Shown here: positions 1 through 5,980 of the stretch, one piece after another
Numbering within the stretch: the stretch's first letter is position 1
Layout of the letters: every line of letters begins with the position of its first letter
From: Rhodobacteraceae bacterium UBA996
GTDB lineage: Bacteria; Pseudomonadota; Alphaproteobacteria; Rhodobacterales; Rhodobacteraceae
Direction of reading: 5' to 3'
DNA length: 11,871 bases
Assembly: GCA_002291955.1 (NCBI GenBank)
Contig: DBBA01000281.1
Span: 1-11,871 of the forward strand
Made by a program: the position numbers and the translations under genes
The notes under the pieces: generated by a model
The model's database searches: none
Told to the model about the DNA's origin: nothing
Seen by the model: the letters and a program-made list of their open reading frames with translations, nothing else

Positions 1-48
1 GCCCCGGCGCTGGCCCCGGCTCTGGCCCCGGCTCTGGCCCTCGCTCTT
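1..48 (+). repeat. 12-base tandem repeat encoding Ala-Pro-Ala-Leu units
   Basis: The first 48 bases are four successive 12-mers: GCCCCGGCGCTG, GCCCCGGCTCTG twice identically, then a diverged GCCCTCGCTCTT. In the putA frame they encode three APAL units followed by ALAL. Copy number is a multiple of three bases, so gain or loss of a unit would keep the frame. The array may continue beyond the left edge of the window. Confidence 0.8.
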
Positions 49-504
49 GCCGCGGACGTGTGCGCCCGGCTGGCCACTCTCCCGGTCGCGCAGCATCCGG
101 TGGAAAGCCTCGACCTGCCCGGGCCGACCGGCGAGATGAACCGCCTGTCGCTCTGGCCCCGGGCGACATTCCTGTGCCTTGGCCCGGGAACGGAGACCGC
201 CAACCGCCAGGCCACCGCCGTGCGCGCGGCAGGCGGTCAGGCGATTGCCCTGCCCGGCGGACTGGCCGACGGGGTGCTGGCCACGCTGGACGGGTTCGGC
301 GGAGTGGTCTGGTGGGGCGATGCCGACACGGCCCGCGCCCTGGCGCGCACCCTGGCAGCCCGCCCGGGCCCGATCCTGCCCTTGGTCGTGGCAGCGATCG
401 CGCCGCACATGGTTCTTCTGGAACGCCACCTCTGCGTGGACACCACCGCGTCGGGGGGCAACGCGCAGCTTCTGGCCGAGACCGCCCGCCCAAAGTCCGC
501 TTGA
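1..504 (+). CDS. putA: PutA C-terminal fragment (bifunctional proline dehydrogenase / P5C dehydrogenase), 5' truncated by window edge
   Basis: The frame is open from base 1 to a TGA at 502-504, giving 167 residues of the C-terminus of a protein that begins before the window. The key sign is the segment RHLCVDTTASGGNAQLL near the end. It matches the conserved C-terminal motif (TTAAGGN type) of long PutA proteins, and the preceding 130 residues resemble their ALDH-like C-terminal domain (VRAAGGQAIALPGG, PILPLVVA). PutA oxidises proline to glutamate in two steps with FAD and NAD+; the catalytic domains lie upstream and cannot be inspected here. The first 18 residues are an Ala/Pro/Leu low-complexity linker. 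A GTG at 58-60 is an internal valine, not a start. The rhomboid gene follows after 34 bases and may be co-transcribed. The main uncertainty is that only the C-terminal domain is visible; a different ALDH-fold fusion is possible but less likely. Confidence 0.82.
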   Translation, partial: APALAPALAPALALALAADVCARLATLPVAQHPVESLDLPGPTGEMNRLSLWPRATFLCLGPGTETANRQATAVRAAGGQAIALPGGLADGVLATLDGFGGVVWWGDADTARALARTLAARPGPILPLVVAAIAPHMVLLERHLCVDTTASGGNAQLLAETARPKSA

Positions 505-538
505 CGGCAGGCGCCGCTTCGGCCACGCGGATCGGGCC

Positions 539-1285
539 ATGTTCCCGATCCGCGACCACAACCCGTCCCAGGTCGTGCCCTGGGTGACCTGGGCCCTGAT
601 CGCCGCCAATGTCGCGGTGTTCCTGGCCTACTGGCCTGCCCTGTCCACGAACGACCGGGCGCTGTCCGCCTTCTTCCAGCAATGGGCGCTGATCCCGCGG
701 CTCGTGACCAACGGCGTCGGCTGGGAAACGCTGGTCACCTCGATGTTCCTGCACGGCGGCTGGATGCATCTAGGCGGCAACATGCTGTTCCTGTTCATCT
801 TCGGCGACAACCTGGAAGAACGGCTCGGCCGCGTGGGCTTCCTTGCCTTCTACCTTGCGGGGGGCGTCGGTGCCGCACTGGCGCAGGTCGCGTTCGACCC
901 CTGGTCGCCGGTCCCGGTCGTGGGCGCATCGGGCGCCATCGCGGCGGTCATGGGGGGCTACCTGCTCCTGTTCCCCCGGGCGCGCGTGGACGTGCTTCTG
1001 ATCCTGGTGGTGATCTTCCGGGTGATCCCGGTCCCGGCCTGGATCATGCTGGGCGTGTGGTTCGGCATCCAGCTGTTCAACGGTGCGGTGGCCGATACGG
1101 ACGGGGGCGGGGTCGCCTACTGGGCGCACGCGGGCGGCTTCATCGCTGGTGCGATCCTTGCGGTGCCGGTCTGGCTGCGCCTTGGCGGACCGGCGTTCTG
1201 GGCCCGGACCGACGGCCATCCGCCGCACCCCGAGGCACGCTATCCCCGCCTGCCGTCAAGCGTGCCGCGCGTGCCGCGCCGCTAG
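539..1285 (+). CDS. Rhomboid-family intramembrane serine protease
   Basis: This 248-residue polytopic membrane protein begins at the ATG at 539; the open frame extends further upstream, but there it runs inside putA. Rhomboids cleave transmembrane substrates within the bilayer using a Ser-His dyad. The hallmarks are in order: a first TM segment at about 15-32; HGGWMHLGGNMLFLFIFGD with His77 and Asn81, the oxyanion-hole spacing seen in GlpG; VVGASGAIAAVMGGY with nucleophile Ser131; and YWAHAGGFIAGA with catalytic His197. About six TM segments are expected, and the last 30 residues form a Pro/Arg-rich cytoplasmic tail. All catalytic residues are present, so it should be active. No strong Shine-Dalgarno is visible before the ATG, which would fit coupling to putA 34 bases upstream. 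The physiological substrate cannot be deduced. The adjacent genes do not obviously supply one, although the small single-TM peptide encoded convergently is a conceivable target. Confidence 0.93.
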   Translation: MFPIRDHNPSQVVPWVTWALIAANVAVFLAYWPALSTNDRALSAFFQQWALIPRLVTNGVGWETLVTSMFLHGGWMHLGGNMLFLFIFGDNLEERLGRVGFLAFYLAGGVGAALAQVAFDPWSPVPVVGASGAIAAVMGGYLLLFPRARVDVLLILVVIFRVIPVPAWIMLGVWFGIQLFNGAVADTDGGGVAYWAHAGGFIAGAILAVPVWLRLGGPAFWARTDGHPPHPEARYPRLPSSVPRVPRR

Positions 1286-1296
1286 AGGCCGCCGCC

Positions 1297-1312
1297 GTCC
1301 GGTCCTCCGGAC
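1297..1312. terminator. Small hairpin between convergent genes
   Basis: GTCCGG-TCCT-CCGGAC forms a perfect 6-bp stem with a 4-base loop 11 bases after the rhomboid stop, in the 69-base gap between two convergent genes. It could act in both directions. There is no T-tract on either strand, so intrinsic termination is uncertain. Confidence 0.3.
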
Positions 1313-1354
1313 ACGCGGTCCCTGCGATGTGCCAGCCGGGACAGCCCCGTTGCG

Positions 1355-1576
1355 TCAGCCGCCGGGCGGCACGCTCTGGGTGTACTGGTAGATGCGGACC
1401 TCATCCACATCCTCGGCGATTTCCTCGCTCAGACCGATGGTGCTTTCGCCGACCGTCGGGCCGATCACCAGCCCAAGACCGACCACCGCAGCGGTCAGAA
1501 CGACCCAGTCCACCGTCACTGCACCGTCTTCGTCGCGCACGAACGTGGCGATCATCGTCTTCAACCCTGCAATCAT
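1355..1576 (-). CDS. Small Flp-pilin-like single-TM peptide
   Basis: This encodes 73 residues starting MIAGLKTMIATFVRDEDGA. A short charged N-terminus precedes a conserved acidic turn and a hydrophobic helix (DEDGAVTVDWVVLTAAVVGLGLV, about residues 14-37), then an acidic C-terminal tail (EEIAEDVDEV). The layout resembles Flp/Fap type IVb pilins and the short Flp-like peptides common in Rhodobacterales, where the Glu/Asp next to the helix is the pilin hallmark. No tad/cpa assembly genes are near, so a pilus role is an inference. I chose the ATG at 1576 because AGGA lies about 10 bases before it. An open frame reaches an ATG at 1624 without a ribosome site, and an internal ATG at 1555 is also possible. 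It lies 89 bases after suhB on the same strand. The AGGA sits in the loop region of a CAACA/TGTTG hairpin (1579-1594). Confidence 0.72.
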   Translation of the reverse strand: MIAGLKTMIATFVRDEDGAVTVDWVVLTAAVVGLGLVIGPTVGESTIGLSEEIAEDVDEVRIYQYTQSVPPGG

Positions 1577-1665
1577 GGCAACACCATCCTGTTGTCTGAC
1601 GCCCTCGGTATCGTCAATGAACATGGCGTGAATGCGGCACGGTGCCGGTCAATGCGTGGAACGTT

Positions 1666-2457
1666 TCAGGCGCCGCGGACCAGTTCGGCGAAGGGGGCGA
1701 ACATTGTTTCGCTGGCCGCGATCAGACTGCCCGAGGCCAGAAGGTCATCCCCCGGACGGATCGGCTCGACAAAGCCGCCGGCCTCGCGCACGAGGACGAG
1801 GCCAGCCGCGATGTCCCAGGGGTTCAGCCGCCGTTCCCAGAACCCGTCGAATCGCCCGGCCGCGACCCAGGCCAGATCGAGCGCCGCCGACCCCGTGCGC
1901 CGCGCCCCCGCCGATCCCGGCAGCACGCGGGCCAGATCGCGCAGCATCGCGGGCAGGTCGCCCCGCACGCCGAACGGCAGGCCCACGCCGAACAGCCCCT
2001 CGGCCACCCGCGACCGCTGCGACACGCGCAGGCGGCGCTGGGTGTTCAGCCAGGCGCCCGCACCCTTCTCGGCCATGAACATCTCGTCCTTCGGCGCGTC
2101 ATAGATCACGCCCGCAACGATCTCGCCCTTGTGCTCCAGTGCGATGGAAATCGACCAGTGCGGGATGCCGTGCAGGAAGTTCGTGGTGCCATCCAAGGGA
2201 TCGACGATCCAGCGCCGGGTCGGGTCCTGGCCTGCGATCTCGGCGCCTTCCTCGGCCAGCCAGCCGTAGGTGGGGCGTGCGCCCAGAAGCTCTTCCTTCA
2301 GCGCGGCTTCGGCGGCGATGTCGGCCCTGGAGACGAAATCACCGGGTGACTTGGACGACACCTGCAGGTTCTCGACCTCGCGGAAGTCCTTCAGCAGCCC
2401 CCGGGCGGCGCGGCGCGCGGCCTTGACCATGACGTTCAGATTGGCGCTGCCCTGCAT
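1666..2457 (-). CDS. suhB: Inositol-1-monophosphatase family protein (SuhB)
   Basis: This is a soluble 263-residue Mg2+-dependent phosphatase of the IMPase/FIG superfamily, close to the usual length. Visible signatures are WLAEEGAE at about 66-73 (metal-binding Glu), the motif WIVDPLDGTTNFLHG at 83-97 (metal ligands Asp86 and Asp89), and the second signature GSAALDLAWVAAGRFDGFWE followed by NPWDIAAG, whose Asp215 completes the metal site. The opening LNVMVKAARRAARGLLKDF is typical of proteobacterial SuhB. In E. coli the homologue also binds RNA polymerase and takes part in rRNA antitermination; whether that applies here is unknown. The ATG at 2457 is well supported: AAAGGA sits 6 bases upstream. 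The gene follows the transporter by 59 bases on the same strand and could share its transcript. A 13-base palindrome, CGGCACGGTGCCG (1635-1647), lies 18 bases past the stop. Other IMPase-family substrates (for example sulfated nucleotides) cannot be excluded. Confidence 0.93.
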   Translation of the reverse strand: MQGSANLNVMVKAARRAARGLLKDFREVENLQVSSKSPGDFVSRADIAAEAALKEELLGARPTYGWLAEEGAEIAGQDPTRRWIVDPLDGTTNFLHGIPHWSISIALEHKGEIVAGVIYDAPKDEMFMAEKGAGAWLNTQRRLRVSQRSRVAEGLFGVGLPFGVRGDLPAMLRDLARVLPGSAGARRTGSAALDLAWVAAGRFDGFWERRLNPWDIAAGLVLVREAGGFVEPIRPGDDLLASGSLIAASETMFAPFAELVRGA

Positions 2458-2516
2458 GATGGGTCCTTTCGATCAGGCGGGGGTCATAGCGGCGGGCGCA
2501 CCCGTTGGAAAGACCG

Positions 2517-3422
2517 TCAGGCGACCATGACCAGCGCCACGACGGACGCACCAAGAATGGCGATCCCCGCGCCCTCGCGCCAGGTGATCCGCTCGCCCAG
2601 GACCAGCGCGCCGGCCAGGACGGAAAACGCCAGCTCCACCTGCCCCACGGCGCGGACATGGGCCGCGTTTTCCAGCGCGAAGGCCCAGAACCACATCAGC
2701 GACCCAAGCATGCCGGTCAGGCCCACCGGCACGGTAGACCGCCAGCCGCGCAGGACGCGGGCGGTCTCGCCCGGTTCGCGCCAGGCAAGAAGCGCGAACA
2801 TGACGGCGGTCTGGATCGTCAGGACGGCAGCCAGCGTGACGGTCGCGCGCAGGAACGCACCCCCGTCCCCCAGCGACAGGGCCGCCGCGCGATAGGACAG
2901 GGCCGCCAGCGCGAAGCCCGCGCCCGCCGACAGTCCAAGGGTGGCCGCCCGGCGGTCAAGGGCCAGGCCATCCGCGCCCTTGGGCAGCGACAACAGCGCG
3001 ACGCCGACCAGACCCGTGAGGATCGCGGCCAGCGCGGGCAGCGTCACCGCCTCGGCCAGCACGACGGCCGAGCCGAGCGCGACCAGCACGGTTTCCGTCT
3101 TGGTAAAGGCGATCCCCACGGCAAAGGCCCGGGTGGAAAACAGCGCGACCGTGGCCAGCGTCCCCGCCACCTGGGCGATGCCGCCGAGTGCCGCCCAGCC
3201 CCAGAAGGCAGCCGTGGCCCCGGGCCAGCCCGCACCGCCTTGCCCCCGGTCGGCCAGCAGTACCGCCGCCGCCAGCCCCAGCGCCAGCGGCGCCCCGAAC
3301 AGGAAGCGCGAGAACGACGCGCCTGCGACCGACAGCCCCGCGCCCCGCAGCCGCTTCTGGATCAGGAAGCGCGCCGTCTGCACGGCGGACGCGGCGATGG
3401 CGATGGCGACCCAGGGTTCCAT
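2517..3422 (-). CDS. EamA/DMT-superfamily transporter
   Basis: This is a 301-residue, very hydrophobic protein with about ten predicted TM segments in two similar halves, as expected for drug/metabolite transporters of the EamA type. The first half begins MEPWVAIAIAASAVQTARFLIQKRL. A short charged linker (LPKGADGLALDRRAA, about 180-195) separates it from the second half. The final helices contain the family-like run VGQVELAFSVLAGALVLGERITWREGAGIAILGASVVAL, where GER before the last TM pair is characteristic. Such proteins export or import small metabolites; the substrate cannot be inferred. The ATG at 3422 was preferred over a TTG at 3458, which would add 12 polar residues and lie inside the upstream inverted repeat. 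No clear Shine-Dalgarno precedes either. The gene is on the same strand as the desaturase upstream and suhB downstream. Confidence 0.85.
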   Translation of the reverse strand: MEPWVAIAIAASAVQTARFLIQKRLRGAGLSVAGASFSRFLFGAPLALGLAAAVLLADRGQGGAGWPGATAAFWGWAALGGIAQVAGTLATVALFSTRAFAVGIAFTKTETVLVALGSAVVLAEAVTLPALAAILTGLVGVALLSLPKGADGLALDRRAATLGLSAGAGFALAALSYRAAALSLGDGGAFLRATVTLAAVLTIQTAVMFALLAWREPGETARVLRGWRSTVPVGLTGMLGSLMWFWAFALENAAHVRAVGQVELAFSVLAGALVLGERITWREGAGIAILGASVVALVMVA

Positions 3423-3438
3423 GCCGCCCGCTGTGACC

Positions 3439-3527
3439 CCGGCCCGGGGGCGGGTCAAGGACCGCGCGGGTCCCGCGCGGCCGCCAGCGGCGGCGCCTCA
3501 GGCGTCCTTGACGCGGCCCCGGGCCGG
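3439..3527. repeat. Palindromic element: 24-base inverted repeat enclosing three hairpins
   Basis: Arms at 3439-3462 and 3504-3527 are inverted repeats matching at 22 of 24 positions; they include CCGGCCCGGGG and GTCAAGGAC with their complements. The 41 bases between them break down with almost no leftover into three triloop hairpins: CCGCGCGG-GTC-CCGCGCGG (3462-3480), GCCGCC-AGC-GGCGGC (3480-3494) and GCC-TCA-GGC (3495-3503). As DNA it could extrude as a cruciform; as RNA it would fold as a closed multibranch structure. It sits between the desaturase stop and the transporter start. Possible roles are transcript attenuation or stabilisation, or a REP/BIME-like palindrome. There is no T-tract, so a classical terminator is unlikely. 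Confidence 0.75.
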
Positions 3528-3539
3528 ATACGCTCGACT

Positions 3540-3577
3540 AGGCGACCTGCGGGGGCACTCCGCCCCCTCGGGCGCCT
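3540..3577 (-). terminator. Hairpin downstream of the desaturase gene
   Basis: GGGGGC-ACTCC-GCCCCC (3551-3567) forms a 6-bp GC stem. An outer AGGCG/CGCCT pair (3540-3544 with 3573-3577) extends it across an internal loop. It starts 26 bases after the desaturase stop in the minus direction. A T-tract is absent, so it may slow, stabilise or terminate the transcript; the sequence does not decide. Confidence 0.4.
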
Positions 3578-3603
3578 CCATGCAGTATCACGACCGACCG
3601 GGA

Positions 3604-4500
3604 TCAGCGCGGACGGTAGAACGGATGCGGGACCGGGTCCTTGGCCCGCAGGAAGAACCGCCGGAACACCTCGCCATAGCTGCGGAACGCGTAGCCCTCG
3701 TTCCGCGCCAGGTACCGCTCGCGGTTCGACGCATAAAGGCCCGGCAACCGGTACCACGGCACGCGCGGGTGCATGTGGTGGACGACGTGGTAGTTGTTGT
3801 TCAGGAACAGCCACGCCAGCGGACCGCGGTCCTCGATCACCACGGTGCGGCCGCGCACGCGCTCGTGCGCCTGATGCTCCAGGAACGTGCGGATCTTCAG
3901 CAGCGACAGACCGACATAGCAGGCAAGAAGCCACGCCCAGACCGGCACCGCCGCCCACCAGACCCACAGCACGGCCAGCGCCACAGCCGGGATGTGCCAC
4001 AGCCACCCCGCCAGCACCCCGCGGTCGCCGCCCCGGATCGCGCGCAGGTCGGCAGCAACAAAGGACACCATGCTGACCGCCGGCCCCACGACCAGCCGCC
4101 CCAGAAGCGTGTTGTTGAACCGCAGCACCGCGCGTTTCCAGCCGGGCAGGACGGCCCACACCGCCGGGTCCAGGTAATTGGATTCCGGGTCGTCGTAGGG
4201 ATCGGTCAGCACCGCATCCAGATGGTGCGCCAGGTGCGTGTCGCGGAACCGGCCGTAGGGCACCAGAAGCCCCAGCGCCGGGAACACCAGCGCGGCATTC
4301 AGACGCGGATCGCGGAACGGATGGCCGTGCAGCGCCTCGTGCTGGATCGACGAATGCCAGGCGATGGCGACGGTCAGAAGGACGAAGGCCCCTGCCGGGA
4401 ACGCCTCCCACAGGGCCGTGGTCGCCACCACCCACAGGCCATAGCACGCAGCCAGCACCGCAACCGTGGGCCACTCGGCCCACGCCCTGTCCTTCGTCAC
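3604..4500 (-). CDS. Membrane fatty-acid desaturase family protein
   Basis: This is a 298-residue integral-membrane di-iron enzyme of the fatty-acid desaturase superfamily. The three histidine clusters that bind the two irons are intact: HEALHGH (His54, His58), RDTHLAHH (His89, His92, His93), and NNNYHVVHHMHP (His238, His241, His242). An EHQAHE motif (His209, His212) also fits the ligand set. Hydrophobic segments lie at about 11-50, 72-82 and 165-200. The substrate could be a phospholipid acyl chain, an ornithine-lipid acyl chain (hydroxylation) or another lipid; the family name alone does not settle this. The start is GTG at 4500 with AGGAG 6 bases upstream, a strong site. The gene is divergent from an XRE-type regulator across 109 bases that carry a repeated motif, one copy of which lies 26 to 39 bases before this start. 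Regulation by that neighbour is plausible but inferred. Confidence 0.9.
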   Translation of the reverse strand: MTKDRAWAEWPTVAVLAACYGLWVVATTALWEAFPAGAFVLLTVAIAWHSSIQHEALHGHPFRDPRLNAALVFPALGLLVPYGRFRDTHLAHHLDAVLTDPYDDPESNYLDPAVWAVLPGWKRAVLRFNNTLLGRLVVGPAVSMVSFVAADLRAIRGGDRGVLAGWLWHIPAVALAVLWVWWAAVPVWAWLLACYVGLSLLKIRTFLEHQAHERVRGRTVVIEDRGPLAWLFLNNNYHVVHHMHPRVPWYRLPGLYASNRERYLARNEGYAFRSYGEVFRRFFLRAKDPVPHPFYRPR

Positions 4501-4609
4501 CTGGGTCTCCTGCCCGAGACTGTCACGCTGTTGTGATATCCTGCGCCGTCACCGCGGTGCAGCCCGAACATGCGCAACAGAAATCCCGCACCTGTGATAT
4601 AATCCAACA
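4501..4609. promoter_or_regulatory. Divergent control region between desaturase and XRE regulator
   Basis: The 109 bases separate two genes facing away from each other. They contain two direct copies of CGCnnnTGTGATAT, at 4526-4539 and 4587-4600, exactly 61 bases apart. Between them is a perfect 10-base palindrome, CACCGCGGTG (4550-4559). The right copy overlaps the -10 box proposed for the regulator. The left copy lies just upstream of the desaturase ribosome site, where a -10 element for that gene would be expected. I infer that these are operator sites for the adjacent regulator. Confidence 0.55.
4574..4603 (+). promoter_or_regulatory. Putative promoter for the XRE regulator, predicted leaderless
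   Basis: A perfect TATAAT at 4598-4603 lies 18 bases after GCAACA (4574-4579), which matches the TTGACA consensus at four positions. TATAAT is conspicuous in such GC-rich DNA. Initiation about seven bases downstream of the box would fall at or near the ATG at 4610. No Shine-Dalgarno precedes that ATG, so translation from a leaderless mRNA is expected. Confidence 0.55.
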
Positions 4610-5470
4610 ATGATGGAAAGAATCGACAAACGCGATCGTGCCGCCCTGTTCCGCCGCCGCCTGGCCGAGGCGATGGCCGCCCGCGGCACCTCGCAGGCGG
4701 CGCTCGCCCGCACCATCGGCGTGGACCGGTCCACCGTCTCGCAGCTTCTGGGGCAGGAGGGGCCGCGGATGCCGAACGCCCAGGTTGCAGCCGAAGCCGC
4801 AGCGGCGCTTGGCGTGTCGGCCGACTGGCTCCTTGGCCTGACCGACCGCCGCGAACGCGCGGCCGACCTGCTCGCAGCCTCCATGACCCTGACCGAGGCG
4901 CCCCGCGCTCTCGTCGAAGAGACCATCTTTGCCTGGCACCGCGAGGCCGAGGGCTACAAGATCCGCCACGTCCCCGCGACCCTGCCCGACATGCTCAAGA
5001 CGCGCGAGGTGCTGACCTGGGAATACACCCCCGAGCTCGGTCGGTCGACCGAACAGGCCATCGGCGCGTCCGAGGATCGCCTGACCTGGATGCGCTCGGC
5101 CCGGTCGGACTACGAGATTGCCCTGCCGCTGCACGAGCTGGACAGCTTCGCCCGGGCCGAGGGGTATTATGCCGGGCTGCCCGCTGACCTGCGGCACGCG
5201 CAACTCGACCGCATGGCCGCGCTCTACGACCAGCTCTACCCCGCGCTCCGCCTGTTCCTGTACGACGCCCGCCGCGTGTTCTCGGCGCCCGTCACGATCT
5301 TTGGGCCCCTGATCGCGGTGCTCTACCTCGGGCGACACTACGTCGCCTTCCGCGACCGCGACCGGGTTGGGTTCTTTGCCGGGCACTTCGACAGCCTCGT
5401 GCGCGAGGCCAGCATCGGCGCGCACGACATCCCCCGCCATCTGGCCGCGCTGCGGGCGACTGTCCGCTGA
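4610..5470 (+). CDS. XRE-family helix-turn-helix transcriptional regulator with C-terminal effector-like domain
   Basis: The protein has 286 residues. An N-terminal Cro/C1-type HTH spans about 12-76: RRRLAEAMAARGTSQAALA, then the recognition helix around DRSTVSQLLGQEG (39-51), then ALGVSADWLLGLT, a phrase very typical of this fold. The remaining 200 residues form a globular domain I do not recognise with certainty. Its IRHVPATLPDMLKT stretch recalls the start of effector domains in other long XRE regulators, and VTIFGPLIAVLYLGRHYVAF is a hydrophobic core strand pair. It probably binds DNA as a dimer and senses a ligand or partner through this domain. The gene starts ATGATG at 4610 with no ribosome site and a -10 box just upstream, suggesting a leaderless mRNA. 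The divergent desaturase and the shared CGCnnnTGTGATAT repeats suggest it controls itself and the desaturase; this is inference. Confidence 0.85.
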   Translation: MMERIDKRDRAALFRRRLAEAMAARGTSQAALARTIGVDRSTVSQLLGQEGPRMPNAQVAAEAAAALGVSADWLLGLTDRRERAADLLAASMTLTEAPRALVEETIFAWHREAEGYKIRHVPATLPDMLKTREVLTWEYTPELGRSTEQAIGASEDRLTWMRSARSDYEIALPLHELDSFARAEGYYAGLPADLRHAQLDRMAALYDQLYPALRLFLYDARRVFSAPVTIFGPLIAVLYLGRHYVAFRDRDRVGFFAGHFDSLVREASIGAHDIPRHLAALRATVR

Positions 5471-5575
5471 CGGAACAGCCGCCGCGCCGTGATGCGACCG
5501 CCCCGATCAGAAGCCCCGCGCCGCGCCTCACCCGGCGCAGGGTCGCCCCGGCAGCAGGTCCGGGCTTCGGTCGGC

Positions 5576-5620
5576 CTCCCACGGGATCGCCACGACGGTC
5601 CGCGTGTGCTCCCGTGGGGG
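5576..5620. terminator. Long imperfect hairpin downstream of the XRE regulator
   Basis: CCCACGGGA (5578-5586) pairs perfectly with TCCCGTGGG (5610-5618), extended outward by a wobble and a C-G pair. Inside, GC-CACG (5589-5594) pairs with CGTG-T-GC (5603-5609) with small bulges, leaving an 8-base loop. About 15 inner base pairs result, 105 bases past the regulator stop. No T-tract follows on either strand, so this may be a termination, RNA-stability or non-coding RNA structure. Confidence 0.45.
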
Positions 5621-5980
5621 TGAAGGACGCGGCGACAGGTCCGGGCGAACCGCCGCGACACACCGCGCCTGCCTGCCCCCCGGCCCCGGAACAGCGAGAT
5701 CACGGCACAGCAGCCCAAGTCTTCCCCTCGCCCTCAGGGTGCATCGGGTACCCGCCGTCGGTCACCTGCGTCCCTGACGGCTGCCCAGGACCCCGGTCGC
5801 CCCGCCCGGTCACGGGCTGACCATCGGCGCGTCCGCCGGCCGTCCGGATCGCGGGGCACAGCAAAGCGGCCACGCCAGCCATTGTCCGACCGCCCGGCGC
5901 ACCATACCGACCCTGACCGTTCCCCCCGGGACCGCATCGCGGCGCGCCGGTCCTGCGGTGCCGGTTCAGCGCATATCCGC

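Noticed and set aside
179..538. Upstream extension of the rhomboid open frame
   Set aside because: It overlaps putA in another frame and encodes no rhomboid-like sequence; the ATG at 539 gives a normal N-terminus.
3423..3458. N-terminal extension of the transporter from a TTG at 3458
   Set aside because: It would add 12 polar residues encoded within the inverted-repeat arm, and the ATG at 3422 starts directly before the first TM segment.
2505..4536. Long + strand open frames opposite the transporter and desaturase
   Set aside because: They are shadows caused by high GC; the minus-strand genes carry clear motifs such as the histidine clusters.
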